Shown: positions 27,444-37,394, counted from the stretch's first letter. The stretch: DNA of 64,000 nt from Chitinophaga silvisoli (GCF_003412465.1 NZ_QTJV01000019.1:1-64000); one strand, 5' to 3'. Numbers and translations are program-made. The notes: a model not told the origin generated them from the letters alone.

Positions 27444-30299
27444 ATGCACAAATTCTACCTACCCTTTATTTTTCTACTGTTAAGTACGGTTACCATGAAT
27501 GCCCAGGTATCCGTACATGCAAGCGCCGGTGTACCCGACAGCATTTACACCACCCTTAAAGGCGCATTCGATGCCATTAATGCAGGCACGCATCAAGGAG
27601 TGATAAAAATTTCCATTACAGGTTCTACCACTGAAACAAGCACCGCTAAGCTCAATGCCAGTGGAGGCACCTCTAATTACATTACCATAGAAATACGCCC
27701 CACCGTGGTTTGTACGCTCCGTGGTAACCTGCCTTCAGCTATGATTGACCTGAATGGTGCGGATAGCGTGATCATTGATGGCCGGATCAATGACACTGAC
27801 ACGACAAGAAGCCTGACAATTTCAAATATACATAGCAGCCTGACAGTACGCAGTTCTACGATACGTTTTATAAATGGGGCCAAAGGGAATACGGTACGCT
27901 ATTGTAATATCGAGGGCTCCGGTCAGACGAAAGAAAGCGGGAATATTGTGCTGGCAGAAGCAGCGGTCAATACATCGCTGAATAATTCCTATAATGTCAT
28001 TGATCACAATGAGATCCGGCCGGCAAATAACAGGGGAATGCTGTATGGCATACTGGGTAGGTTTGTGCTGCAGAATCTTGGATCTAATTACTACAATACC
28101 ATTTCCAATAACCTGATCCACGGATTTTATAATTACAATACTACAAGTTTTGATATCCCTTTTACAGCAGGTATTTACCTGACTTATCATGAAGGCTTCC
28201 TTACGGTGAGTGGGAATAGTATTTATCAGACAGATACTATTAAGCAAAGCCAGTATTTTATGTACCTGGAACCCGTTGCCAACTGGAATATCAACAAAGA
28301 CAACTATATAGGTGGTAGTGCTCCACATGCCGGCGGACATCCTGCTTATTATTCCGGTAATAATATCAGTGTAACGGGTATATATGATGCCAGTGGTTCT
28401 GACAGGAATCGCGGACAGGTAGATGGGAATGTGGTGACTAATTTTAAAATTTTGTCGTCCACTGGCAATGTAGGGTTTACCGGAATGGTATTTAACCGGA
28501 CCAATGATCTGATTGGAGCATTGGAGAAGAATGTTGTTGGCTCAGTGAGTGATACAGGTGTCATAAGCGTTCAATGTGCCGGCTGTACTTACATGAATAT
28601 TACAGGTGTGTTGCTTAGTAACTTGTACCGTGGCAGCCATTCGGCATTGAGATTAAAAAACATGGAAGTAGGAGGAATCAGTGCCGTAGCACCACTTTCA
28701 AATGCATCGGTAGCAGGTATTGTAAAAGACAATGGTTCTGATACGGTGATAATAGAAAACTGCATCGTCAGCCAGTTTGCCGTGAACGCTGATAGTGGCG
28801 CTGTATATGGCCTGGCACTAAACCATGGGAATTACCAGAGTGTATTTTGCCGGAATAATACTGTCAGTAATTTAAATTCCACTATCAATATACAAGGCAT
28901 CTATTCTTTATTGTTGAACAGTGCAGGTGCATTTACTGCCAATACTATCATTGAGGATAACCAGGTATATGGTCTTTATAATAATGGTACTATAAAAGGA
29001 TCGGTAAGGGGCATCCTTTCTGAAAATTTGCCTGGGACCGGGTCTGTCCTAAGTGTTTATCTCAATAATACCATCCGGCGAAATACCATTTATGATTTGT
29101 ATACTACAAGTACTAATGCAGCTACTATTGTAACTGGTATTGAGAACACGAATATGTTTTATCAGTATTATTATGTAGACTCTAATAGTATTCATTCCCT
29201 GCATAACCCTGCTGCTTATTCAGGTACACAGTACTCTCCTGCCGTGCAGGGAATCAGTGCAAGAGGTCCAAGAAAAGCACCTGTCCGCATAAGGGGGAAT
29301 ATCATTTATGACCTGGAGAATACGGCTACACCTGTGGCATATGTGGCGGGCATTACCTGTTTGCATAATGGGGATGCCAATGTTTTACAGGTGCAGAAAA
29401 ACAGGATTTATGACCTGAGAACGCCTTTGGCAACGTCTGGTATTGTGAGCGGGGTATTGTTAAACGGTGCATATGGTGCGGGCTCTTTCACTGTTCAGAA
29501 TAATATGATCAGCCTGGCCCCTGATAAAACGGAGGTGTATGGCATTAATTTGTTGCAGATCTCTACTGCCGTTTCCTCTTATTATAATAGTGTTTGGATC
29601 GGTGGTACTGGGGCTGGTAGTAACATCTCTGCTGCGTTCAGGAAATCAAGGTTTACTGGTGCAACTGTTACTTCTGTTGATAACATCTATTATAATACCA
29701 GGACTGGTGGTACCGGAAATCATTATGCACTGGTGAATCAAAGGGCTGTGCCTGCGCAGGAATGGATCTTGTCTGACTATAATGATCTGTATAGTGTAAA
29801 TCCGGCTACTGTGGGCTTATGGTATAATAAACCACTGAGTTTTGAGGTGTTTAAAGATAGTAGTAATATGGATCAGCATTCGATCTCCGTTCCTGTATCT
29901 TTTGTAGATGCGACAAGTGCTGATCTGCATTTAACGTCAGGAAACAGTGCGTTAGTTGCCGGCACGTCTTCGGTACCGGTTACTGATGATTATGATGGTG
30001 ATCCGCGGCATGCGATTCCTACTATTGGTGCGGATGAACTGGAGGAGATGATGTCATTGCGGAAGGAGGAAGGTAAAGATTCAGTTGTTATTTATCCCAA
30101 TCCCACACATGATTTCCTGGCGGTGAATATTGCCGGCAATGCTTTGTTGAGTGTGTATGATGCGCAGGGCAGGAAGATGTTTGATAAGGTGGCCGTTTCG
30201 AAAACGGTGGTAGATGTGCAAAAGTTAGTACCTGGTATGTATTTGCTGATGATCAGGACATCAACAGGAGTATCGGCGAAGTGGTTTATAAAACAATAA
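27444..30299 (+). CDS. Beta-helix surface protein with a T9SS sorting domain
   Basis: Starting at ATG 27444 (951 residues, the signal ends MNAQ), most of the protein is a right-handed parallel beta-helix with repeated NTI..N / GNxI / YNxxxxN turns. The last ~80 residues form a type A C-terminal sorting domain (VVIYPNPTHDFLAVN, LSVYDAQGRKMFDK, LVPGMYLLMIRTSTG, KWFIKQ), the export signal of the Bacteroidota type IX secretion system. It is likely anchored or released at the cell surface, perhaps as a polysaccharide-acting or adhesive protein, though no catalytic motif is clear. A 107-bp inverted-repeat element follows. Confidence 0.9.
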   Translation: MHKFYLPFIFLLLSTVTMNAQVSVHASAGVPDSIYTTLKGAFDAINAGTHQGVIKISITGSTTETSTAKLNASGGTSNYITIEIRPTVVCTLRGNLPSAMIDLNGADSVIIDGRINDTDTTRSLTISNIHSSLTVRSSTIRFINGAKGNTVRYCNIEGSGQTKESGNIVLAEAAVNTSLNNSYNVIDHNEIRPANNRGMLYGILGRFVLQNLGSNYYNTISNNLIHGFYNYNTTSFDIPFTAGIYLTYHEGFLTVSGNSIYQTDTIKQSQYFMYLEPVANWNINKDNYIGGSAPHAGGHPAYYSGNNISVTGIYDASGSDRNRGQVDGNVVTNFKILSSTGNVGFTGMVFNRTNDLIGALEKNVVGSVSDTGVISVQCAGCTYMNITGVLLSNLYRGSHSALRLKNMEVGGISAVAPLSNASVAGIVKDNGSDTVIIENCIVSQFAVNADSGAVYGLALNHGNYQSVFCRNNTVSNLNSTINIQGIYSLLLNSAGAFTANTIIEDNQVYGLYNNGTIKGSVRGILSENLPGTGSVLSVYLNNTIRRNTIYDLYTTSTNAATIVTGIENTNMFYQYYYVDSNSIHSLHNPAAYSGTQYSPAVQGISARGPRKAPVRIRGNIIYDLENTATPVAYVAGITCLHNGDANVLQVQKNRIYDLRTPLATSGIVSGVLLNGAYGAGSFTVQNNMISLAPDKTEVYGINLLQISTAVSSYYNSVWIGGTGAGSNISAAFRKSRFTGATVTSVDNIYYNTRTGGTGNHYALVNQRAVPAQEWILSDYNDLYSVNPATVGLWYNKPLSFEVFKDSSNMDQHSISVPVSFVDATSADLHLTSGNSALVAGTSSVPVTDDYDGDPRHAIPTIGADELEEMMSLRKEEGKDSVVIYPNPTHDFLAVNIAGNALLSVYDAQGRKMFDKVAVSKTVVDVQKLVPGMYLLMIRTSTGVSAKWFIKQ

Positions 30300-30306
30300 A
30301 TTAATG

Positions 30307-30413
30307 GAGGTTGTAACAAAAGTAACTTGATGGATGTAGCATTCAATTAAAGAAAATGCTTTCCGTCAGGGAGCCGGATTAAAGCCTGGACATTTTACTT
30401 TTGCTACAACCTC
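30307..30413. repeat. 107-bp inverted-repeat element, copy 1
   Basis: Arms GAGGTTGTAACAAAAGTAA (30307-30325) and its near-complement (30395-30413, one wobble) enclose inner pieces AGCCGGATTAAAGCCTGG. The element lies between convergent genes and has a counterpart of exactly the same length at 60418-60524. It may serve as a bidirectional terminator or be a REP-like mobile repeat. Confidence 0.8.
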
Positions 30414-30431
30414 TTTCTTTTGAGCATTATT

Positions 30432-31274
30432 TTATTGAAAGCTTGCCATCTCTTTCTGGAATGCTTCCACACTTATTTTACCGGTAGCAAAGTGGCTTTC
30501 CAATTGAAAGATTTGCTCACGTTTCGTCAGTGGCCTATTGTAAATAGTTGTCAGCAGTTCATTTTCATGGGGCAATGGGGCCAATACATCTGTCCTTTGG
30601 CTATAGGCCTGGTAATACCTGATTCCTAATACACGTAAAGATTCGGCATTGAAGTGCAAACCATCGGGGTTGGCACTTAAGCCCTGGGCACTTACATAGT
30701 AGCAATCAGGTTGATTTTGAGCATACGTTTTAAGTGCATCATTCACCAAAGGATAAGTGTTGAAATATTGCCCATACATTCCATGTGGCAGGAAATCGCC
30801 CAACGCGCCTATGACCAGGGGAGTCGTAGGGAGTCCTAATTCACTGCGTAATGCATCCATTATTACGGTCAGCTTTTGCTGGTATACCTGTGCACGTTCG
30901 GGAAAGCAATCGTTTTCGCCCTGGTGCCAGAGGATACCTTGAATTGTACTGCTACGTTGTGCCAGTTTTGCTTGTGCAATGGCATGATCGAAGAGTGCAC
31001 TTCCTACAGTCCAGTCGTCCAGACTTGTGCCTCCTTCGGCAGCCGGTATGAGACCAATTCTGTGGTTAGGGTGATCCAGTCGCCAGGCTGCTGCGAAGCT
31101 GGAAGCGAGACCAATACCGGATCCGGGTCTGTCGTTGTGAATAGGTTCTGTCATCATCTGCCAACGGCCATTTCGAAGCATCTGGATGCCTTCATTGATG
31201 ATAGCGGGCACTTCGTGGGCAAAACCACGCCCGGCCATATTTGATTGTCCTATGAGGAGGAAAGAGGAGATCAT
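30432..31274 (-). CDS. Sialate O-acetylesterase-like (SASA/SGNH) esterase
   Basis: A 280-residue cytosolic enzyme with block I GQSNMAGRG (Ser nucleophile), block III ILWHQGENDC and block V DGLHFN (His). These are the SGNH signature of the DUF303/SASA family, which removes acetyl groups from sugars such as sialic acid or xylan. No signal peptide is seen. The C-terminal ~50 residues (PLTKREQIFQLESHF) form a helical tail. It follows the TetR regulator on the same strand by 25 bases and is probably co-transcribed. Confidence 0.85.
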   Translation of the reverse strand: MISSFLLIGQSNMAGRGFAHEVPAIINEGIQMLRNGRWQMMTEPIHNDRPGSGIGLASSFAAAWRLDHPNHRIGLIPAAEGGTSLDDWTVGSALFDHAIAQAKLAQRSSTIQGILWHQGENDCFPERAQVYQQKLTVIMDALRSELGLPTTPLVIGALGDFLPHGMYGQYFNTYPLVNDALKTYAQNQPDCYYVSAQGLSANPDGLHFNAESLRVLGIRYYQAYSQRTDVLAPLPHENELLTTIYNRPLTKREQIFQLESHFATGKISVEAFQKEMASFQ

Positions 31275-31299
31275 GTTATAATTGTTTTTACCAGGCTGT

Positions 31300-31836
31300 T
31301 TATTTCATCCCGATACTTCTGCGAAAGGAATACCAGGCCATTCTTTTAATCTCATTGGGAGCAATATCTCCTGAGCGATAGGCCTCAATGGTCGTATGAA
31401 TCATTTGGATAAACAATAGCCTGATCCAGGCAGCATCAATTTTATCGCTGATTATTTTTTTCTGCTGCAGTTGCGGGATCAATTGAAACCACTTTTCCCT
31501 GGCTGAGGTGTATTTTGAATTAGTGGATGTGGGCTGCTGTTTGCTGAGCTTGTGAAGAAATGCATATTTTACGCCGCAATCAATACCGGCATAGAGCATG
31601 CCTTCCAGTTGTTTTACAGGGTCATCTGAATTACTACAGGCTTGTAGCATGGCTGTTTCCCATGTCTGCATCATATTGAGAAGGCAGGCATCTATTAATG
31701 CTGTTCTGTCTTTGAAATAACGATGAAGGGTGCGACGGCTTAACCCGGCTTTATCCGCAATTACGTCTATGGGCGCTGAAAAGTCCTCGTTTAATACTTC
31801 TATGGCGCTGTCCAGAATTTTTTGCTGACTTTCCAT
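31300..31836 (-). CDS. TetR/AcrR-family transcriptional regulator
   Basis: A 178-residue protein whose N-terminal HTH reads PIDVIADKAGLSRRTLHRYF, then FKDRTALIDA, the standard TetR DNA-binding unit. The rest is a helical ligand-binding domain. A near-perfect 26-bp palindrome lies 15 bases upstream of the start, as expected for an autoregulated repressor. The esterase gene follows in the same transcription unit. Confidence 0.92.
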   Translation of the reverse strand: MESQQKILDSAIEVLNEDFSAPIDVIADKAGLSRRTLHRYFKDRTALIDACLLNMMQTWETAMLQACSNSDDPVKQLEGMLYAGIDCGVKYAFLHKLSKQQPTSTNSKYTSAREKWFQLIPQLQQKKIISDKIDAAWIRLLFIQMIHTTIEAYRSGDIAPNEIKRMAWYSFRRSIGMK

Positions 31837-31851
31837 GGCCCAAAGGTATGT

Positions 31852-31877
31852 AAAATGTCACAAAGTTGAGACATTTT
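31852..31877. promoter_or_regulatory. Candidate TetR operator
   Basis: AAAATGTCACAA and its complement TTGAGACATTTT (one mismatch) flank a 2-base centre. It sits 15 bases upstream of the TetR start codon and faces the nhaA promoter region on the other side. Confidence 0.75.
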
Positions 31878-32020
31878 GATTGTGGTGTTTTATTTTATTG
31901 ATGCTATCAGGGAGGATCCAGTACCTTAGTGGTGTTATAAAACATAGATGTTGTTTACCTGGAAGATGTAATTTTGGATCTTTTATGCAGTAATTATTCT
32001 TTCCCTAATTGAAAAAAGAT

Positions 32021-33322
32021 ATGGCAAGAACTCCGATAGAACATATACTCAAACCTGTAAGCAGATTTATCCACCAGGAATTTACAGGAGGCATCGTCTT
32101 ATTTGTAAGTGTAATTATTGCAATTATATGGGCAAATTCTCCTGCAAGGGAAAGTTACCTTCATCTGTGGGAGACGAATTTAAGGGTTGGGTTTAATAAC
32201 ATGACGTTTGACAAACCCTTGCACATCTGGATTAACGACGGACTGATGGCTTTGTTCTTTTTCGTGATAGGACTGGAATTAAAGCGTGAGTTTATCGCCG
32301 GAGAACTTTCTTCTATGAAGAAAGCATCTTTGCCAATGATAGCGGCATTGGGTGGGATGATTGTCCCGGCACTAATCTATATATCAATGAATAGTGGATT
32401 GTCTTCATCCGGTGGATGGGGGATTCCAATGGCAACAGATATTGCATTTTCCCTGGCCTTATTGTCGCTGGCCGGCAGGCGTATCCCTGCTTCCGTGAAG
32501 GTTTTTCTTTCAGCGCTTGCAGTTGCGGATGATTTGGGAGCTGTGTTGGTCATCGCATTTTTTTATACAGCCAAAATTGCGTTTTTCCCTTTGGTGATAG
32601 CAGGGGGAGTATTGATGTTGCTTGTCGCAGGTAACTTATTGGGTATACGTCATCCTATTTTTTACCTGATCCTGGGTATCATTGTTTGGGCTGGATTTTT
32701 AATGTCTGGTGTACATGCAACAATAGCTGGTGTATTGGTGGCTTTTACTATTCCTGCCCGGCCTAAGATTGATGAAGATGAATTTTTGAGGGATGCGCGT
32801 TGTTATGCAGATGAGTTTGAAGTAGCGCGTAGACAGGATGGTTCATTGATTTCACCGGAGCAGTTGCGTGCACTTGAAAAAATCAAGCAGTTGAGCGTGG
32901 ATGCAGAGACTCCCTTGCAGAAGATAGAGAATTCTCTTCATCCATGGGTGGCTTTCATCATAATGCCTTTGTTTGCATTGGCTAATTCCGGGATGGTAAT
33001 AGGGAATGACTTTTTCTCCTCTCTTGTAAACCCGGTTAGTATGGGAATATTATTGGGGTTGTTTTTCGGAAAGTTCATTGGTGTGTTCTCTTTTACCTGG
33101 CTCATGGTAAAAATGAAGTTGGCCAGCTTACCAGGGAATGCTAAATGGATGCATATATGTGGTGTCGCTATCCTGGCAGGTATTGGTTTTACGATGTCAC
33201 TTTTTATAACAGGGTTAGCGTTTACCGATGAGGTATTTATTACGCAGGCCAAGTACGGTATTTTGGTAGCTTCTTTTATTGCTGGCACAGTTGGATTAGT
33301 AGTACTTCGGCGTATTAAATAA
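32021..33322 (+). CDS. nhaA: Na+/H+ antiporter NhaA
   Basis: From ATG 32021 (433 residues) the protein shows the NhaA pattern: a soluble start, LKREFIAGELSS, then about 12 membrane segments and the ALAVADDLGAVLVIA block with the two neighbouring Asp residues that bind Na+ and H+. It exchanges sodium for protons across the inner membrane and helps with salt and alkaline stress. Conserved GIGFTMSLFITGLAF lies near the end. A TTG at 32009 would add four residues (MKKD) and is less likely. Confidence 0.95.
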   Translation: MARTPIEHILKPVSRFIHQEFTGGIVLFVSVIIAIIWANSPARESYLHLWETNLRVGFNNMTFDKPLHIWINDGLMALFFFVIGLELKREFIAGELSSMKKASLPMIAALGGMIVPALIYISMNSGLSSSGGWGIPMATDIAFSLALLSLAGRRIPASVKVFLSALAVADDLGAVLVIAFFYTAKIAFFPLVIAGGVLMLLVAGNLLGIRHPIFYLILGIIVWAGFLMSGVHATIAGVLVAFTIPARPKIDEDEFLRDARCYADEFEVARRQDGSLISPEQLRALEKIKQLSVDAETPLQKIENSLHPWVAFIIMPLFALANSGMVIGNDFFSSLVNPVSMGILLGLFFGKFIGVFSFTWLMVKMKLASLPGNAKWMHICGVAILAGIGFTMSLFITGLAFTDEVFITQAKYGILVASFIAGTVGLVVLRRIK

Positions 33323-33413
33323 GCATGATTGTGCATATCTGCTGGCGGATACTATCAGCGAAGATGCAAAGGAGCCATTTTTTGTGGCTTGCAAAAGTAT
33401 TCAGGATTGTTGT

Positions 33414-34883
33414 TTATACAGTCTGTAATTCGAAATTAAAAGTTGTACCCTTGCCAGGAGTGCTGGCTACTGTAATGACTGTATGATGCAACTCAAGGAT
33501 CTTTTTTACAATTGCCAGGCCAATGCCCATGCCTTTTGAGGTGGCGGAGCGAGGTTGTGATTGTTTATAGCGTTCAAAAATATGTGTCAGGTCTTCGGTC
33601 GAAATACCAATACCTGTGTCCGATATGGATATTTTTACGCCGGCATTTGTTTCCTGTAAGTGAAGCGAAATAGTGCCGCCGGTAGGCGTAAATTTAAATG
33701 CATTGTCCAGTAGATTCTGCAATACCCGCTCGGTAAGAGAAATATCAGCAAAGACCAGTGCCAGGTTATCAGGTGCATAAAAGCCCAGGCGGATACCTTT
33801 TTCTGCTGCCTGCAATTGGTAGGCCATCATGATGTCTGCTGCCAGTTCGGCCACCTGGAATGGTTCTTTATCAGGGGTGATCAGGTTGGCCTCCAGTTTG
33901 GCATATTGAAATAGTTGTTCCACCAGCACGGACAGTTTACGATTGCTGTCATATACAATCGTCAGGAACTTTTCCTTTTCGGTATTTGTCAGCTCATTCT
34001 TTTTCATCATCAGTGTTTCAACATATCCCTGCATGATAGATAAGGGGGTACGAAGATCGTGTGATATGTTTGCAATCAGTTCCTGCCTGAATTTATCAGT
34101 TGCGGAGATTTTTTCAATGTTGTCCACAATTACATCAGCCATTTCATTGAAGGTGGATGTCAGCATTCCCAGATTACCTTTTGCATAACCTTCTATACGT
34201 GCTGTGTAATCGCCTTCTTTAAATCGCTTTACCACTCCTGCTATACGGCAGATGCTGTCGGTGATCAGGAAAAAGGTAACTACGCCTACGATAAACGCTA
34301 CAATGAGTGCTGCAAAGAACATATAGCTGGCAAGACGCAGGTATAAATTATTATCTAATGATTGCAAGATCTCTTTTTGTTTTTCGCTGGCCAGCACTGC
34401 GTACACATACCCTACTAATTTTCCTTTTTCATAAACCGGTGCAGCTGAAAAGATACTGGGTTCACCGGGTTGTTTGGGATTATCTCCCATAGGGCGTTGC
34501 AACCTGGAAGCGGCAAGCCATTGGTGAACTGTGTTGATATTTACTTTGTGCATCTGCACTGTTTTGTCCGGCACCACATAATCTTTGATATTGCCGGCGG
34601 TATCCAGCAAATATACTTCCACGACAGGGTTGGCTACCATTGTACTGTGAATGATGTCGTGTGTGACACTGGTATCCGGTTGGCCATTTTTAAAGGGCTG
34701 GGTAAAGGAGGCCAGGTGTTGTGCGATATCACCATATAATTCCTGGTGTGCGGCAGTATAGTAAGTTCGGGAAAAATTGGAGGCGATACCTACGAATATT
34801 ATCCCCAGCATGATCAATAGTGCAGTGAACACTATTGTGATCTTCCAGAACAGCCGATTGCCTTTTATAGTTCTTACTGACAT
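33414..34883 (-). CDS. Sensor histidine kinase of a two-component system
   Basis: A 489-residue membrane kinase: helix at about 12-34, an extracytoplasmic sensor domain (35-180), second helix (about 187-207), HAMP, HisKA with the phospho-acceptor His275 (NISHDLRTPLS), and an ATPase domain with N box (NLLDNAFKF), G1 (DTGIGIS) and G2 (GMGIGLAIVKK). Its start abuts the stop of the response regulator directly upstream on the same strand, so the two are translated together. Confidence 0.95.
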   Translation of the reverse strand: MSVRTIKGNRLFWKITIVFTALLIMLGIIFVGIASNFSRTYYTAAHQELYGDIAQHLASFTQPFKNGQPDTSVTHDIIHSTMVANPVVEVYLLDTAGNIKDYVVPDKTVQMHKVNINTVHQWLAASRLQRPMGDNPKQPGEPSIFSAAPVYEKGKLVGYVYAVLASEKQKEILQSLDNNLYLRLASYMFFAALIVAFIVGVVTFFLITDSICRIAGVVKRFKEGDYTARIEGYAKGNLGMLTSTFNEMADVIVDNIEKISATDKFRQELIANISHDLRTPLSIMQGYVETLMMKKNELTNTEKEKFLTIVYDSNRKLSVLVEQLFQYAKLEANLITPDKEPFQVAELAADIMMAYQLQAAEKGIRLGFYAPDNLALVFADISLTERVLQNLLDNAFKFTPTGGTISLHLQETNAGVKISISDTGIGISTEDLTHIFERYKQSQPRSATSKGMGIGLAIVKKILELHHTVITVASTPGKGTTFNFELQTV

Positions 34884-35594
34884 TTATAATTCCTCGTTAA
34901 ACCTGTAGCCTACGCCCCAGGTGGTTAATATAAACTGCGGGTTCGATACGTCGGTTTCAATCTTTGCTCGCAGGCGGTTGATATGACTGTTCACCGTATG
35001 TTCATAGCCTTCAAAATCGTAGCCCCAGACCAGGTTCAGAAGCCGTTTCCTGCTATAGCTCTTGCCGGGATTAGATGCCAGCAGGGTAATCAGTTCAAAT
35101 TCTTTTGGTGATAGATCTATGCGGTTATTGTGAAGGGTGACTTTTCTTTTATCGAGATCGATTTCGAGTCCGCTACAGGAGATGATGGTGGCTATTGTAG
35201 CAGGAGTGGATTCAGTAGCGAAATCTTCGCTTCTGCGAAAGATGACTTTAACCCGGGCAATAAATTCCCGGATGCTGAATGGTTTGGTCAGGTAATCATC
35301 AGCGCCGGTTTCAAGTCCCATTACCTTATCAATTTCTTCACTCCTGGCGGTAAGCATCAGGATGGGCGTTTGCCGGTCGGTCTGCCGTAGTTTCCGGCAA
35401 ATCTCCATGCCATTCAGACCAGGTAATGTAATATCGAGTATGATCAGGCTAAAATGGCCTTCCCTTGCAGCTGCCAGTCCTTTCAAGCCATCGCTTTCGC
35501 TGGCTACTCTGCATCCGAGGTCATATAAATGAATGCGGAGGAGTTCAACTATGTTGGGATCATCTTCAATAATCAATACAGTTTTGTTATCCAT
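34884..35594 (-). CDS. OmpR-family response regulator
   Basis: From ATG 35594 the 236-residue protein has a receiver domain with acidic pocket IEDD and phosphorylatable Asp54 (LIILDITLPG). A winged-helix DNA-binding domain follows, ending in TVNSHINRLRAKIETD and WGVGYRFNEEL. It pairs with the kinase that begins at the next base. The targets are unknown; the divergent spondin-domain gene is a possible one. Confidence 0.95.
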   Translation of the reverse strand: MDNKTVLIIEDDPNIVELLRIHLYDLGCRVASESDGLKGLAAAREGHFSLIILDITLPGLNGMEICRKLRQTDRQTPILMLTARSEEIDKVMGLETGADDYLTKPFSIREFIARVKVIFRRSEDFATESTPATIATIISCSGLEIDLDKRKVTLHNNRIDLSPKEFELITLLASNPGKSYSRKRLLNLVWGYDFEGYEHTVNSHINRLRAKIETDVSNPQFILTTWGVGYRFNEEL

Positions 35595-35720
35595 AATCAA
35601 CGATTATAACAAAGTTGCTAAATAAAACTGTGGAAAAGTCACTGTGATACTTTTGTTACAATTCTGCAATACCTGTGGGATATGGTTTGATTTGTTTTGT
35701 GGTACTAAAATATACCCAAG

Positions 35721-37019
35721 ATGAAATATAACCTGTTGAAAACGTATTATTTATTTGCTTCTGTGCTGACTCTGGCTGCCTGTAAGAAGGATGATGACAT
35801 GCCGTCGGCCCAATCTACTACTATTTCTATTGAGAATGTGCTGGATAGTAAGCCTTTGGTTGAGACTGGTACTTTCCAGGGAACCGGAACGCCGCCGGTT
35901 ATTTTGCCGGGGCAGTCGACCAGTTTTACATTTTCTGCTGCCAAAAACCAGCGGCTCACATTTGCTACGATGTATGGCTGGAGCAATGACCTGTTTTTTG
36001 CGCCGGATAACCCGGGGATTCAGTTGTATAATGACAATGGGGAGCCTATTACCGGGGATGTATCAGACCAGATAAAGTTGTGGGATAATGGTACGCGGCA
36101 AAATCAGGTGCCGGGGTCGGCAGTGGTTCACCCTGGTACGGCTGAAAGTGCGGCTAAGAATATCAAGGAGGTGAGTGGGACTGATGATTATGGTAATTCT
36201 TACCTGGCTGCTTCAAAGCTGATGAAGGTAATGCTGGCGTATAATGGTAATTCTATGTTTACAGTTACCATCAGTAATATCTCGGGCGGCACGGGCAATG
36301 AAACGCCTTTTAGCCCGGGTGTCTGGACTATTTCTTATGTAGCGGGTGGTAACCAGTTATTGCCTGAGGCGATTTATTCGGCGGGCAAACCGTCAGCCAA
36401 TGGTCTTACCAATATTGCTGAAATGGGAGATAATTCTGTACTGAATACTTACCTGATGGGTAAAACGGGGATTTTTACGCCGTTGTCGCCAGTATTGGTA
36501 GTCGTTTATAATGGGCAGGCAAATCCATTTTTTATGACGGGAGAAAATGATCGTGGTGAGGGGCTGAAGGACCTGGCACAGAAAGGGAGTGCTGATGCGT
36601 TGGCGGCGGCGTTGAAAACGAAGGCAGGGGTTAAGGCGGTATATGTGCTTAAAGATGCCACCAATACGGTTTTATTACCAAGGATTAATGGGGCTGCCGG
36701 GGGGAGTGTATCGCAGCAATTATCTGTGGTAAAGGGTGATAGGGTGGCTATTGCAACGATGTATGGGTTTTCAAACGACTGGTTTTTTGCTACTTCGGGC
36801 AATGATTGGGACGCTACGCAAAAGGGGGATCTTTCTTCTACGATAGGATTGTATGATGATGGAACTGCCGTGAACCAGTTTCCGGGGGCTGGGATTACAC
36901 AGTTTAACCTGGCGGGTACGCCATTGACAGAGTCGAAAGTGATAGCGGCTGTACCTAACCCTAATGCATTTACGACATTGCCGGCTATCAGTAGTATTAT
37001 TAAAGTGACGCTTCAATAA
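35721..37019 (+). CDS. Lipoprotein with two spondin-like domains
   Basis: Lipobox LAAC (Cys21) starts a surface lipoprotein of 432 residues. Two spondin-N-like domains each carry a TFATMYGWSNDLFFAP- or AIATMYGFSNDWFFAT-type block, followed by LWDNGT or LYDDGT and a NQ.PG motif, about 300 residues apart. Such domains bind calcium and partner proteins in eukaryotes; in Bacteroidota the role is unclear. It lies divergently from the two-component system and just before a small Cys/His-rich gene. Confidence 0.85.
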   Translation: MKYNLLKTYYLFASVLTLAACKKDDDMPSAQSTTISIENVLDSKPLVETGTFQGTGTPPVILPGQSTSFTFSAAKNQRLTFATMYGWSNDLFFAPDNPGIQLYNDNGEPITGDVSDQIKLWDNGTRQNQVPGSAVVHPGTAESAAKNIKEVSGTDDYGNSYLAASKLMKVMLAYNGNSMFTVTISNISGGTGNETPFSPGVWTISYVAGGNQLLPEAIYSAGKPSANGLTNIAEMGDNSVLNTYLMGKTGIFTPLSPVLVVVYNGQANPFFMTGENDRGEGLKDLAQKGSADALAAALKTKAGVKAVYVLKDATNTVLLPRINGAAGGSVSQQLSVVKGDRVAIATMYGFSNDWFFATSGNDWDATQKGDLSSTIGLYDDGTAVNQFPGAGITQFNLAGTPLTESKVIAAVPNPNAFTTLPAISSIIKVTLQ

Positions 37020-37037
37020 CAATTAAAATAAATTACC

Positions 37038-37265
37038 ATGAAATCGATTCTTAAAATTTCTGTTGTTATGCTTATGCTTGGATATGGTTCTTTGACTGCT
37101 GTTGCACAGGATAAAAAGCAGGAGGGGCCAAAGGTGAAGACGGAGAAGAAAATGAAGATGAAGATGAAAGATCATGTATGTACGCAGGCTTGTCATGATA
37201 GTGGGAAGCATGTGTATGCGCATGGAGAGAAGGGGCATGTGTGTACGAGTGCATGTAAGAAATAG
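37038..37265 (+). CDS. Small Cys/His-rich secreted protein
   Basis: A 75-residue protein with a signal peptide (ends AVAQ), a Lys/Met-rich stretch (KKMKMKMKDH) and two copies of HVCTxAC separated by HDSGKHVYAHGEKG. The paired Cys-x3-Cys with nearby His looks suited to metal binding, by inference. It follows the spondin lipoprotein by 18 bases and may be in the same operon. Confidence 0.75.
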   Translation: MKSILKISVVMLMLGYGSLTAVAQDKKQEGPKVKTEKKMKMKMKDHVCTQACHDSGKHVYAHGEKGHVCTSACKK

Positions 37266-37279
37266 GATGTTTATTGAGT

Positions 37280-37306
37280 AAGGGCGGGAATGAGGTTTCC
37301 GCCCTT
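37280..37306 (+). terminator. Hairpin after the Cys/His-rich gene
   Basis: AAGGGCGGGAA pairs with TTTCCGCCCTT (one wobble), with a 5-base loop. No T run follows, so it is a weak terminator candidate. Confidence 0.5.
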
Positions 37307-37361
37307 GCTCATAGATTCAGGTTCTCTTTTTGAATTCATTTAAAAAAAAATGGAGTAATAA

Positions 37362-37394
37362 TTTGGTAAGTTTTCTAAAAATTTATTACGTTTG
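37362..37394 (+). promoter_or_regulatory. Bacteroidota-type promoter of tRNA-Pro
   Basis: TTTG (37362-37365) and TACGTTTG (37387-37394) are spaced by 21 bases, close to the -33/-7 consensus (TTTG, TAnnTTTG) of the Bacteroidota primary sigma factor. The tRNA begins 43 bases on. Confidence 0.65.
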
